64,000 nucleotides of DNA. Origin: Neobacillus notoginsengisoli. GTDB taxonomy: Bacteria > Bacillota > Bacilli > Bacillales > Cytobacillaceae. Numbering within the stretch: the stretch's first letter is position 1; each line of letters begins with the position of its first letter. Positions 8,597 through 16,553 of this stretch are shown here, piece by piece. A program made the translations under genes and the position numbers. The notes under the pieces were generated by a model, which saw nothing but the letters and a program-made list of their open reading frames with translations, searched no databases and had not been told where the DNA came from. The stretch covers positions 124,001 through 188,000 of the forward strand of contig NZ_QWEG01000005.1 of assembly GCF_003515685.1 (NCBI RefSeq). The letters are read 5' to 3'.

Positions 8597-9541
8597 TTAT
8601 ACAATTTCTTCTGCCTCTTGTTGCTCTTCACTATTCTTTTCCATTTTTAAGAGCTCTTTAAACGAGAGAATGGCAATTTCTGCTTGGCTGTCATCAGGTT
8701 CTTTTGTTGTCAACAGCTGAAGCCATAATCCCGGAAGGCCGAGCCATTTGAGGACAGGGACGTCACGCAATTTATTCGTGAACTGTAAAACTTCAAATGA
8801 AATTCCGAGGACAACAGGAATCAACGCGAGCCGGTTCAAAAGCCGTACCCATAGAGGATCGGTCGGAACGAGCATGTAAACAAATACGCCGACAATGACA
8901 GTAAATAAGATGAAGCTTGATCCGCACCGATAATGAAGGCGGGAGCTTTTTTGTACATTTTCCACAGTAAGTTCGAGTCCGCTTTCGAAACAGTTGATCA
9001 CTTTATGCTCAGCACCGTGGTATTGGAATACCCTTTTTACTATAGGGGTAAGCGATACAATATATATATATGCAAGAAGCAGGATCAGTTTGATTAGACC
9101 CTCAATCAAAACCTGGGATGTTCGCCCGGGAAAAACAGGCGATGTCAAATGGGCCAAGAAAGCGGGAATTAACGTAAATAGGAATTTACCGAATAAAAAT
9201 GAGATAACGCCCACAGCGGCAACTCCCAGAACCATCGAAAGTTTTGACGTTTCCTGTTCTTCAATGGGCGCATCATCCTTTGGATCTATATCATAGCGCT
9301 CTGTGGAGAAATTGAGATGCTTTGAACCATTTGCGCTTGCCTCGATAATTGCCGCGATTCCTCGAACAAACGGAATCTTCTTTAAGGAGGCGACGAATGG
9401 ACGGGTCTTTCGGGGCAGGTGAAAATATTCAACGGAATTGTCTTTCCTTCTGACAGCGGTAACATAATTGTGTTTTCCGCCAAACATGACGCCTTCGACA
9501 ACTGCCTGGCCTCCATAAACGGGTTTTTGCTCATTTGCCAT
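8597..9541 (-). CDS. yqhQ: DUF1385 membrane protein YqhQ
   Basis: Protein of 314 residues with the DUF1385 signature start (YGGQAVVEGVMFGG). Middle hydrophobic segments include GVAAVGVISFLFGKF and LIKLILLLAYIYIVSL, and the conserved core includes YHGAEHKVINCFE and RCGSSF. It is a predicted metal-dependent or structural membrane protein; the biochemical role is not established. The tail (from about residue 295) is Glu-rich. Divergent from yqhR across about 210 bp, and probably co-transcribed with yqhP downstream. Confidence 0.88.
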   Translation of the reverse strand: MANEQKPVYGGQAVVEGVMFGGKHNYVTAVRRKDNSVEYFHLPRKTRPFVASLKKIPFVRGIAAIIEASANGSKHLNFSTERYDIDPKDDAPIEEQETSKLSMVLGVAAVGVISFLFGKFLFTLIPAFLAHLTSPVFPGRTSQVLIEGLIKLILLLAYIYIVSLTPIVKRVFQYHGAEHKVINCFESGLELTVENVQKSSRLHYRCGSSFILFTVIVGVFVYMLVPTDPLWVRLLNRLALIPVVLGISFEVLQFTNKLRDVPVLKWLGLPGLWLQLLTTKEPDDSQAEIAILSFKELLKMEKNSEEQQEAEEIV

Positions 9542-9753
9542 TTTTTATTACACCAACCTAATCTCGAAGTTGCACACTCAGCTGAATAGGCTGCATGTAC
9601 TTATCCTTATTCTACTAAAAAAATGCAAAAACCTCTAGGTTTGAAGAAATTTATACAACAATAATTAACTTCAGGGCGATGGAGGGAAATAAGGGAAACC
9701 GTACATACTAAACATGAAGCGATTAAACTTACTGACAAGGCAAGGTGAAACGA

Positions 9754-10257
9754 ATGGAAGAGGATCTGTTCAAAAACGGGAAAGAGCAAAAAAAAACTGA
9801 GCAAAGTTTTGGGAAACAAGTACTTTTAACAGGATTGTGGGGAGGCCTGTTTTGGAGCTTTATAGGACAAATAGGCTATTATTTTCATTTCACAAAAATT
9901 CCGCCAAGAGTTATTCTCGAACCATGGGCTTTAGGCCATTGGAAACATGAATGGTCGGGAACGCTTGTTTCGATTATATTGATCGGGATTATTTCAATAG
10001 GGGTGGCATTTATTTATGCGGCTGTTTTAAAAAAAGCAGGAGGTCTTCTCTCTGGAGTTGCTTACGGCGTTTTACTTTTTCTTCTCGTCTTTTTATTGCT
10101 GAATCCTATGTTTCCCGGAATTTCTCCATACAAGGACTTGGATCGAAATACAATGGTGACGTCCGTTTGCCTGTTTATATTATATGGGGTCTTTGTTGGT
10201 TATTCAATTTCATGGGAATACCAAAACGAACATTCTGCAAGGGAAGTTTCCGAGTAG
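9754..10257 (+). CDS. yqhR: conserved membrane protein YqhR
   Basis: Protein of 167 residues from ATG 9754 after AAGGTG. It has four hydrophobic segments: LLTGLWGGLFWSFIGQIGYYF, LVSIILIGIISIGVAFIY, VAYGVLLFLLVFLLL and VTSVCLFILYGVFVG. There is no enzymatic motif. Family members are restricted to Bacillales and have no assigned function. Position between yqhQ and aroQ matches the B. subtilis order and supports the name. Confidence 0.82.
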   Translation: MEEDLFKNGKEQKKTEQSFGKQVLLTGLWGGLFWSFIGQIGYYFHFTKIPPRVILEPWALGHWKHEWSGTLVSIILIGIISIGVAFIYAAVLKKAGGLLSGVAYGVLLFLLVFLLLNPMFPGISPYKDLDRNTMVTSVCLFILYGVFVGYSISWEYQNEHSAREVSE

Positions 10258-10341
10258 GAGAATAATGGGGGAGTATGTTAGAATAGTCTGGTAAAATAAA
10301 GGATGCGTACATAGAATTTCTACGATTTGGGGATAGGAGAA

Positions 10342-10803
10342 ATGAAAAAAATATTGCTGCTGAACGGCCCTAATTTAAATATGCTTGGGAAGCGTGAGCC
10401 AGGCGTTTATGGGATAGAAACATTGGCGGACATTGAAACTTCCATTTCAGTACTTGGTGCCGAGCATGGATTAGAGGTGTCCTGCAGGCAATCCAACCAT
10501 GAAGGCACCCTGATTGACTGGCTTCAGGAAGCACAGGAGGAGGGATATTCAGGCGTTATTTTTAACCCGGGAGCATTCACGCACTATAGTTACGCCATAC
10601 GGGATGCGATTGCTGGAATAACCGTTCCTGTTATTGAAGTACATATATCAAATATTTATGCGCGAGAGAGCTTTAGACATGTTTCAGTCACCGCCGCGGT
10701 GTGTAAAGGCCAAATAAGCGGATTCGGCACAAAGGGATATGAGCTTGCTTTTTTGGCCCTGTTGGATATTGAAAAGGAGAGGAATCGATCATGTCAAAAT
10801 TAG
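10342..10803 (+). CDS. aroQ: type II 3-dehydroquinate dehydratase
   Basis: Third step of the shikimate pathway, dehydrating 3-dehydroquinate to 3-dehydroshikimate; dodecameric cytoplasmic enzyme. It has 153 residues. Motifs are [18 protein letters not shown] (active-site Tyr), [41 protein letters not shown] (catalytic His region) and ISGFGTKGY. The start is ATG 10342 after ATAGGAGA. The 3' end overlaps the start of pepP, indicating translational coupling. Confidence 0.95.
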   Translation: MKKILLLNGPNLNMLGKREPGVYGIETLADIETSISVLGAEHGLEVSCRQSNHEGTLIDWLQEAQEEGYSGVIFNPGAFTHYSYAIRDAIAGITVPVIEVHISNIYARESFRHVSVTAAVCKGQISGFGTKGYELAFLALLDIEKERNRSCQN

Positions 10804-11852
10804 AGAAATTAAGAAAAGAGTTTGAAAAGTTAGGTGTTGACGCCATACTTGTGACGAGCGGATTTAACCGCCGCTATCTATCCAACTTTACAGGATCTGC
10901 GGGTTCGGTACTAATTAGTGCCGATAAAGCACTTTTTATAACGGATTTCCGATACATGGAGCAGGCGGCCAAACAGTGCGAAGGGTTTGAAGTAATCAAC
11001 CATAATGGATTTATGGAGGAAGAAGTAGCCGCGCAGGCTAAGCAGCTTGGCATTAAAAAGCTTGGATTCGAAAAGGACCATGTAACATACAGTCTTTACG
11101 AGGCATATGAAAAAGAGTTTGAAGGGGAGCTTGTCCCAGTCGGCGGAGCCATAGAAAAGTTGCGCTTGATAAAGACAGATGCAGAGATTAAGATATTAAA
11201 GGAAGCAGCGGGGATTGCTGATGCTGCATTTACTCATATCTTGAACTATATCCGCCCTGGCATCACTGAACTGGATATTTCAAATGAACTTGAATTTTTC
11301 ATGCGCAAGGCCGGCGCCACTTCTTCATCATTTGATATTATTGTTGCCTCTGGCTATCGCTCCGCTCTCCCTCATGGGGTTGCAAGCGAAAAGGTGATCG
11401 CGGCAGGGGATTTTGTTACTCTGGATTTCGGAGCCTATTATAAGGGGTATGTTTCAGATATAACCAGGACTGTTTCGGTAGGTACACCTGATGTGAAGCT
11501 TCGGGAAATATATGATATCGTTCTTGAAGCCCAGCTTCGTGGCATGGCTGGAATAAAACCCGGAATGACCGGCAAGGAAGCGGACGCGCTTACCCGGAAC
11601 CTGATTACAGAAAGAGGATACGGCGAGTATTTTGGGCATTCAACAGGACATGGGATAGGGCTTGAGGTACATGAAGGGCCTTCGTTATCCAAGAAATCCG
11701 ACACGGTTCTTGAACCGGGCATGGTCGTCACTGTTGAACCGGGTATTTACATCCCGGGACTTGGCGGGGTAAGAATTGAGGACGATACGGTCATCACACT
11801 TGACCATAATGAAGCTCTGACCCATTCAACCAAGGAATTGATTATTCTTTAA
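10791..11852 (+). CDS. yqhT: M24 family Xaa-Pro aminopeptidase (YqhT)
   Basis: Cytoplasmic aminopeptidase of 353 residues, removing N-terminal residues before proline. The creatinase-like N-terminal domain is followed by the pita-bread fold with dinuclear metal ligands: Asp in LDFGAYY, Asp in SDITR, His in [15 protein letters not shown], Glu in TVEPGIY and Glu in RIEDD. It sits between aroQ (overlap) and efp (20-nt gap); the peptidase-efp pairing is conserved in Firmicutes and fits a shared link to proline-rich sequences. Confidence 0.93.
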   Translation: MSKLEKLRKEFEKLGVDAILVTSGFNRRYLSNFTGSAGSVLISADKALFITDFRYMEQAAKQCEGFEVINHNGFMEEEVAAQAKQLGIKKLGFEKDHVTYSLYEAYEKEFEGELVPVGGAIEKLRLIKTDAEIKILKEAAGIADAAFTHILNYIRPGITELDISNELEFFMRKAGATSSSFDIIVASGYRSALPHGVASEKVIAAGDFVTLDFGAYYKGYVSDITRTVSVGTPDVKLREIYDIVLEAQLRGMAGIKPGMTGKEADALTRNLITERGYGEYFGHSTGHGIGLEVHEGPSLSKKSDTVLEPGMVVTVEPGIYIPGLGGVRIEDDTVITLDHNEALTHSTKELIIL

Positions 11853-11871
11853 GGAACTAGGAGGAACACAC

Positions 11872-12429
11872 ATGATTTCAGTAAACGACTTTCGTACAGG
11901 ATTAACAATTGAGGTGGACGGCGGAATCTGGCGCGTAATGGATTTCCAGCATGTAAAGCCAGGGAAAGGCGCTGCTTTTGTCCGCTCCAAACTTCGTAAT
12001 CTCCGTACCGGGAATATAAATGAAAAAACATTCCGTGCCGGAGAAAAAGTTGGGAGGGCCCAAATTGACAACCGCCGGATGCAGTATCTGTATGCTAGCG
12101 GAGACCAGCATGTATTCATGGATAACGAATCATATGAGCAGATTGAGTTGCCTGCAAACGCGATTGAATACGAATTAAAATTCTTAAAAGAAAATATGGA
12201 AGTTTCTATTATGATGTACCACGGAGAAACACTTGGCATTGACCTTCCGAATACGGTTGAACTTGAAGTTACGGCTACAGAGCCTGGAATCAAAGGTGAT
12301 ACAGCATCCGGCGGCTCCAAGCCGGCTACTCTTGAGACTGGCTTGGTTGTCCATGTTCCTTTCTTTGTGAACCAGGGTGACCGCCTCATCATCAGCACTG
12401 ATGATGGCAGCTACGTATCCCGCGCTTAA
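11872..12429 (+). CDS. efp: translation elongation factor P
   Basis: Protein of 185 residues that binds ribosomes stalled on polyproline and promotes peptide bond formation. Three OB/KOW-like domains are present. The tip Lys is K32 in KPGKGAAF; in B. subtilis this residue carries 5-aminopentanol. The signature [13 protein letters not shown]-like segment appears as [13 protein letters not shown] near residue 145. ATG 11872 follows AGGAGG. It closes the yqh operon and is followed by a strong terminator. Confidence 0.97.
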   Translation: MISVNDFRTGLTIEVDGGIWRVMDFQHVKPGKGAAFVRSKLRNLRTGNINEKTFRAGEKVGRAQIDNRRMQYLYASGDQHVFMDNESYEQIELPANAIEYELKFLKENMEVSIMMYHGETLGIDLPNTVELEVTATEPGIKGDTASGGSKPATLETGLVVHVPFFVNQGDRLIISTDDGSYVSRA

Positions 12430-12451
12430 GCTATATGAAAAATATCACTCT

Positions 12452-12485
12452 AAACCCGACATGCACTGCATGCCGGGTTTTATTT
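12452..12485 (+). terminator. intrinsic terminator of efp
   Basis: AAACCCG and CGGGTTT arms with an inner GCATGC-type extension, then TTTTATTTTT. Confidence 0.88.
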
Positions 12486-12536
12486 TTGAGAAACCAAAGC
12501 ATAAACTTATGAAGATATTGTGAAGATTCCTCTCCC

Positions 12537-12557
12537 TATTTGTGAACAATTTATAAA
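12537..12557 (+). promoter_or_regulatory. putative redox-regulator site upstream of the response regulator
   Basis: TATTTGTGAACAATTTATAAA contains TTTGTGAA, a match to the ResD-type box, and resembles one half of Rex or FNR sites. The first 13 bases recur exactly at 14817-14829 in front of the ccm operon. Which regulator binds cannot be settled by eye. Confidence 0.4.
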
Positions 12558-12708
12558 ACTGTCTCTAAATAACTAGTCATAATGGCTACACGAGTACTAA
12601 AATGAAGCTAATCACTAGTAAGCACTTAGCATATGGACGGTTTCAAAGCATGAGTAAAGCCAGAAGCGGAATTTCCGCCACATGGAGAATAGGGAGGCTC
12701 GCTGCCTG

Positions 12709-13368
12709 ATGGAAAAAATAAAAGTTTTACTTGTCGATGACCACTATTTGTTTTTGAAAGGGCTCGAAAGCATCATTGAAGGAGAAAATTCTCTTGAAGT
12801 GGCAGGGGAAGCGCGAACTGGCGATGAAGCAATGACGATGGTTAGGTCATTAAATCCGGATGTTATTTTAATGGATGTAAATCTGGCGCCCGAGGGCGGT
12901 TTAGAAACGTTAAAATTAATTATGGAGGAAATGCCGGATAGCCGAATCATAATGCTAGCCTCGGATGAGGATGAAAAAAATCTTTTCGACGCGATTAAGT
13001 TTGGAGCAAGGGGCTTATTGCAAAAAAATCTTCAACCGAATGAGCTCTTTTCCTTCATTCAAATGGTTTGCCGGGGAGAATATATTTTCTCAGGGCCGCT
13101 TGCAAAACAAATAATCAATCGTGTTGCCCTAATTGAAGAATGCAGCCATGAGGCTGGGAAAAAAGGGAATATGCTGACCAAGCGTGAAAAAGAAATTCTG
13201 GTTGAAGTTACAAAGGGAATGACAAACCGGCAAATCGCAAGTGCCTTGTTTATTTCTGAAAACACCGTGAAGAATCACATTCGAAATATCATGGAAAAGC
13301 TCCAAATAAATAACCGGGTCCAGGCAGCCTCCTATGCGATGAACGAGGGTTGGCTACAGCAGGTATAA
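12709..13368 (+). CDS. orphan NarL/LuxR-family response regulator
   Basis: Two-component response regulator of 219 residues. The receiver domain has acidic pair D10-D11, phospho-acceptor D56 (LMDVN) and Lys in LLQKNL; a LuxR-type helix-turn-helix follows (LTKREKEILVEVTKGMTNRQIASALFISENTVKNHI in the last 60 residues). ATG 12709 follows AGGGAGG at 11 nt; an upstream in-frame ATG (12682) is possible. No histidine kinase lies nearby. Placement directly before a cytochrome c gene and the ccm operon suggests control of respiratory genes (inference). It is not part of the efp-spoIIIA backbone of B. subtilis. Confidence 0.85.
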   Translation: MEKIKVLLVDDHYLFLKGLESIIEGENSLEVAGEARTGDEAMTMVRSLNPDVILMDVNLAPEGGLETLKLIMEEMPDSRIIMLASDEDEKNLFDAIKFGARGLLQKNLQPNELFSFIQMVCRGEYIFSGPLAKQIINRVALIEECSHEAGKKGNMLTKREKEILVEVTKGMTNRQIASALFISENTVKNHIRNIMEKLQINNRVQAASYAMNEGWLQQV

Positions 13369-13418
13369 CAAATATGCAAAGGCGATTCTACTAAACTATG
13401 CCAAGCAAGGGTGCAGTC

Positions 13419-14078
13419 ATGAAAAAGAAACTATTAATCGGAAGCTATGTCCTTATTGTCATCCTGGGAATTACCGTTTTTATCTCAACGGACGGTTTCA
13501 AGGGGAAAAACTATGAAGCTGTACAGGCAGGCGAAAAGTTTTATAAACAGGAATGCGCCATATGCCACGGTGACACGGGAAAAGGAGAAGGCAAGCAAGT
13601 GGGAACGGCCATCAGCAGCCAAGTCTTCCTGAGTTCAGTTTCAGATAAAGATCTATATAACTATGTGAAATACGGCCGGCCGGAAGCTGCAATGCCTGCA
13701 TATGGGCCAAGAATCAGTGAAGAACAGCTGAAAAACGTTGTTGCATATATGAGGAATTGGCAAAAAGAGAAAGTGAAGTTTGATGTACCGGAGAAAATTA
13801 CCGGAAGTGTGGCGGAAGGCGAGAAAGTTTATAATCTTTCTTGTATTCAATGCCACGGAGAAGCCGGAGCGGGTAAACCAAAAATGGGAACGGCTCTTTC
13901 TCATCCTCTTTATTTAAAATATACAACCGACAAGCAAATCTGGATCGGGACCGCTTATGGACGTGAAAATACTCGGATGGCCCCTTCACTGAAGGGACTT
14001 GAAGGTGTCAGACAACTTAGTGAAAAACAAATTTCGGATGTCGTCTCTTATATCCGCTCTCTGGAAAATAAAGAATAA
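13419..14078 (+). CDS. membrane-anchored dihaem cytochrome c
   Basis: Protein of 219 residues. An N-terminal hydrophobic segment (LLIGSYVLIVILGITVFI) serves as signal anchor. Two cytochrome c domains follow, with haem sites CAICH (near residue 45) and CIQCH (near residue 144), each with a downstream axial Met candidate (AAMPAYG; TRMAPSL). ATG 13419 follows AAGGGTG. It is 50 nt after the response regulator, so probably co-transcribed with it. It is the only CxxCH protein visible in the window and a likely client of the neighbouring ccm system. The electron partner is unknown. Confidence 0.9.
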   Translation: MKKKLLIGSYVLIVILGITVFISTDGFKGKNYEAVQAGEKFYKQECAICHGDTGKGEGKQVGTAISSQVFLSSVSDKDLYNYVKYGRPEAAMPAYGPRISEEQLKNVVAYMRNWQKEKVKFDVPEKITGSVAEGEKVYNLSCIQCHGEAGAGKPKMGTALSHPLYLKYTTDKQIWIGTAYGRENTRMAPSLKGLEGVRQLSEKQISDVVSYIRSLENKE

Positions 14079-14119
14079 AAAAATCCTTTCTGCCTTTTTC
14101 GTGCAGGAAGGATTTTTTT
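14079..14119. terminator. bidirectional terminator, cytochrome c / rhodanese
   Basis: AAATCCTTTCTGC and GCAGGAAGGATTT form the stem. T and A runs on both sides serve the convergent genes. Confidence 0.85.
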
Positions 14120-14125
14120 GTTCTG

Positions 14126-14482
14126 TTATTGCTCGACTTCCCCGCTCCATTCATTCATTCCGCCGGCCATATTCAACACCTCATAACCTTTAGCAGTTAG
14201 CAGTTCACTAGCCTGCTGTGACCGGTTTCCACTTCTGCAGACGATAAGATACTGCTGGTTTTTATCGAGTTGTTCCGATAAACCATCGATTACCTGAAGT
14301 GGAATTAATTTAGATCCTGGTATATGTCCGCTGTTATATTCCTCAGGAGTCCTTACATCAAGAACCTTCACACTGCCATTCTCAATCATTTTCATCGCTT
14401 CATCTACGGAAACAGTTTTATAGCTGGCAGACGAACAGCCCGAAACAAGAAGAAAAACTAAAACAATCAACATTCTTTTCAA
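14126..14482 (-). CDS. rhodanese-domain lipoprotein
   Basis: Secreted lipoprotein of 118 residues. The signal peptide ends in the lipobox LVSGC (Cys16). The rhodanese domain spans about residues 25-115, with catalytic Cys in the loop CRSGNR and the conserved VLDVRTPEEY(N)SGHIPG segment. It should transfer sulfane sulfur, or bind it, on the outer face of the membrane. The function is unproven; location beside cytochrome c maturation genes could reflect thiol chemistry outside the cell (inference). Confidence 0.87.
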   Translation of the reverse strand: MKRMLIVLVFLLVSGCSSASYKTVSVDEAMKMIENGSVKVLDVRTPEEYNSGHIPGSKLIPLQVIDGLSEQLDKNQQYLIVCRSGNRSQQASELLTAKGYEVLNMAGGMNEWSGEVEQ

Positions 14483-14573
14483 AAAACATCACCGCCCTTG
14501 CCATGATTATAAACGACAGGACATATTTTCTGAACCGGCCAATTGTGAAAAACAGGAAAAGGTAAACCAAGTG

Positions 14574-14886
14574 TAACAAAATGTTCATAAAGAAAATAAC
14601 CGGTAAAAAAGATAGGTCTTATAGTAATCAGTAGGCAGCAACGAGGGAGAAAAATTTAAAAATGAGGAATTCTCTCCAATGAAAGAAAAGTGCGTAAGGG
14701 CAAATCTATTTGTTAAAAACTTCACAAACTTATCTATTATAGCAATGAAACTAGTACTTTACTACTGTTTTTATGGAATTTTTCATGTGATTTTTACCAA
14801 AAACCAGCAATTTACTTATTTGTGAACAAATTATGTTGTTTTCTTGTCCAAACCGCAACGTTTTTTCGCCTTTAACAAAATGTTCA
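14574..14886 (+). promoter_or_regulatory. ccm operon control region with repeated motifs
   Basis: The 517-bp gap between the rhodanese gene and 15000 holds several motifs. TAACAAAATGTTCA occurs exactly twice (14574-14587 and 14873-14886). TTGTTAAAAACTTCACAA (14710-14727) matches the NADH-sensing Rex consensus TTGTGAA-N4-TTCACAA in 13 of 14 fixed positions, and TATTAT at 14735-14740 could be its -10 element. TATTTGTGAACAA (14817-14829) repeats a motif found at 12537. Together these suggest oxygen or redox control of the ccm operon. No RNA gene was seen. Confidence 0.5.
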
Positions 14887-14999
14887 AGAGTGCCTCAACA
14901 ATTAGGATGGCCAGTCGATTATATTTATTTCAAAGAGGACTATATTGGAAAATAGTACTTCCTAGTCATTTACTTTCCAAGAGGTCAAGGAGGATTAAT

Positions 15000-16058
15000 A
15001 TGTTGAAAAAACTACTGTCGTTTTTACTCATTGCCTCGTTCGGGTTTTCCTTGAACGCCTCCGGCGCGAGTGCTGAAGAAAAATTTATGGCAGAACAATT
15101 CCCGTATAAGGAAATGCAGATCCAGGTTATGCCTGAGTTTGATTACCCTGAAAATTGGCCAAAGGAAGAACCATCCTTGTTGGTAGGGCTATATGGAACG
15201 ATTACAAACAAAACCGGCGAGGATTATTCAGGAAAAGTTGAAATCCCGGTACCCACAGACGAAAAAAACTTTCAAATTTACCTCGTTGCGGAATTCCCTG
15301 CAGCCGACAAACCTGAGGTGCAGAGGCCATTTGAAGTAAATAAGGAGCAGGGAACAGTAAGCTTTACTCCTGAAAAACCGATAAAAAAGGATGCAACCTA
15401 CAGTTTTGTTGTCGAATATTACTCCAATCCGATTGAAGTAAGTGAAAAGACTAAGAAAGAATTCACCTACGAATATATAGCAGCAGCCGAGATTGACACA
15501 CTGGATGTCATTATCTATGCACCTCTAAAGTCAACTGAAATTGCAATGGATCCAAAACCTTCAAGCACACAGAAAAGTGAATATGGGGAACAAATTGCTT
15601 TCTATCAGCAGAAGACAGCCAAAATAGGAGATTCCTTCAAATACAATGTTTCTTATAAGAAAGAGGGAAATGCTTCAACACTGTCAATGATTGATACAAC
15701 TAAAAAGCCAAATGACGAAAACCATAATGGAACAACTGCAACCGATCAGGTAACTGGCGGCGATGAAGGAAATACCAGCGGGACCAGCGATAGGCCAATC
15801 ATTGGCGCGGCTGGGGGAGTCATTATCGGCGTATCCATCATCATAGCGGGAATGTTTGTGTTCTTCGGTTTAAGAAACAAAGCGGATAAGAGGAAAAATC
15901 CTGCTCCGGGCAAAAAGGCGGCATCAGGAAAGCAGGCAGATAAAAAGCAAAAGAAAACGGGTTCGAACGCAGAAGAAATTAAGGAACTTAGAAAAAAGCT
16001 GCTAAGCGGCAAGATTGATCAGGAAGCTTATGATGAACAGGTGAAAAAATTAATTTAG
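15000..16058 (+). CDS. unrecognised membrane-anchored protein, first gene of ccm operon
   Basis: Protein of 352 residues with no function I recognise. ATG 15000 follows AAGGAGG; the frame is open upstream without a signal. A signal peptide ends near ASGASA (residue 25). An extracytoplasmic, beta-rich domain of about 240 residues follows, then a Thr/Gly-rich linker, one membrane segment (AAGGVIIGVSIIIAGMFVFF), a Lys-rich stretch and a C-terminal helical motif (EEIKELRKKLLSGKIDQEAYDEQ). That tail motif resembles SHOCT/CcmI-type cytoplasmic helices and recurs in 19054-19425 and 19422-20414. It could chaperone apocytochrome or haem outside the cell (inference). Confidence 0.75.
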   Translation: MLKKLLSFLLIASFGFSLNASGASAEEKFMAEQFPYKEMQIQVMPEFDYPENWPKEEPSLLVGLYGTITNKTGEDYSGKVEIPVPTDEKNFQIYLVAEFPAADKPEVQRPFEVNKEQGTVSFTPEKPIKKDATYSFVVEYYSNPIEVSEKTKKEFTYEYIAAAEIDTLDVIIYAPLKSTEIAMDPKPSSTQKSEYGEQIAFYQQKTAKIGDSFKYNVSYKKEGNASTLSMIDTTKKPNDENHNGTTATDQVTGGDEGNTSGTSDRPIIGAAGGVIIGVSIIIAGMFVFFGLRNKADKRKNPAPGKKAASGKQADKKQKKTGSNAEEIKELRKKLLSGKIDQEAYDEQVKKLI

Positions 16059-16070
16059 GGGGAGCAGAAC

Positions 16071-16526
16071 ATGAAAAAGAACACAATTGTTATGCTGGGC
16101 GGTTTTATTATTGCTGGTGCGATTGTTTTCCTTCTGATGGCGGCCACGCCAGGCTCAAGCGGCGTTGAATTGAAGTTGAAGGATCTTTTAGCCAACCAGG
16201 AAAAGCATAAAGAGGATTTCGTTACAGTCGAAGGATTGCTTATTGAGGAATCCATTAAGTGGGATGCCGATAAAATTGAGCTGAAGTTTGATGTAAAGGA
16301 CAATGAAGGAAATATTATGCATGTTGTCCATAACGGAGTCAGGCCTGATAATTTTTCCGAAGGTGTTATAACAATCCTTCAAGGTTCACCAACAGGTAAT
16401 AATCATTTTACCGCTGAAACTGTCAAGACGCGCTGCCCATCCAAGTACGAGGGCGAGGATATGGAGAACTACGATCCAGAGGCACATAAAGAGAAACTAG
16501 ATAAAAAAACCTCCACTGAAGAATAA
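16071..16526 (+). CDS. ccmE: cytochrome c maturation haem chaperone CcmE, Cys type
   Basis: Carries haem covalently from CcmC to CcmF in System I. It has 151 residues: N-terminal anchor (IVMLGGFIIAGAIVFLLMA), OB-fold domain, and the haem-attachment segment KTRCPSKY. In place of the enterobacterial HxxxY the sequence has CxxxY, the variant known from archaea and some anaerobes. The tail is charged. ATG 16071 follows GGGGGAG and lies 12 nt behind the preceding gene. Confidence 0.9.
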   Translation: MKKNTIVMLGGFIIAGAIVFLLMAATPGSSGVELKLKDLLANQEKHKEDFVTVEGLLIEESIKWDADKIELKFDVKDNEGNIMHVVHNGVRPDNFSEGVITILQGSPTGNNHFTAETVKTRCPSKYEGEDMENYDPEAHKEKLDKKTSTEE

Positions 16527-16553
16527 AGGCCAAACACTAAAGAAGGTGACAAA

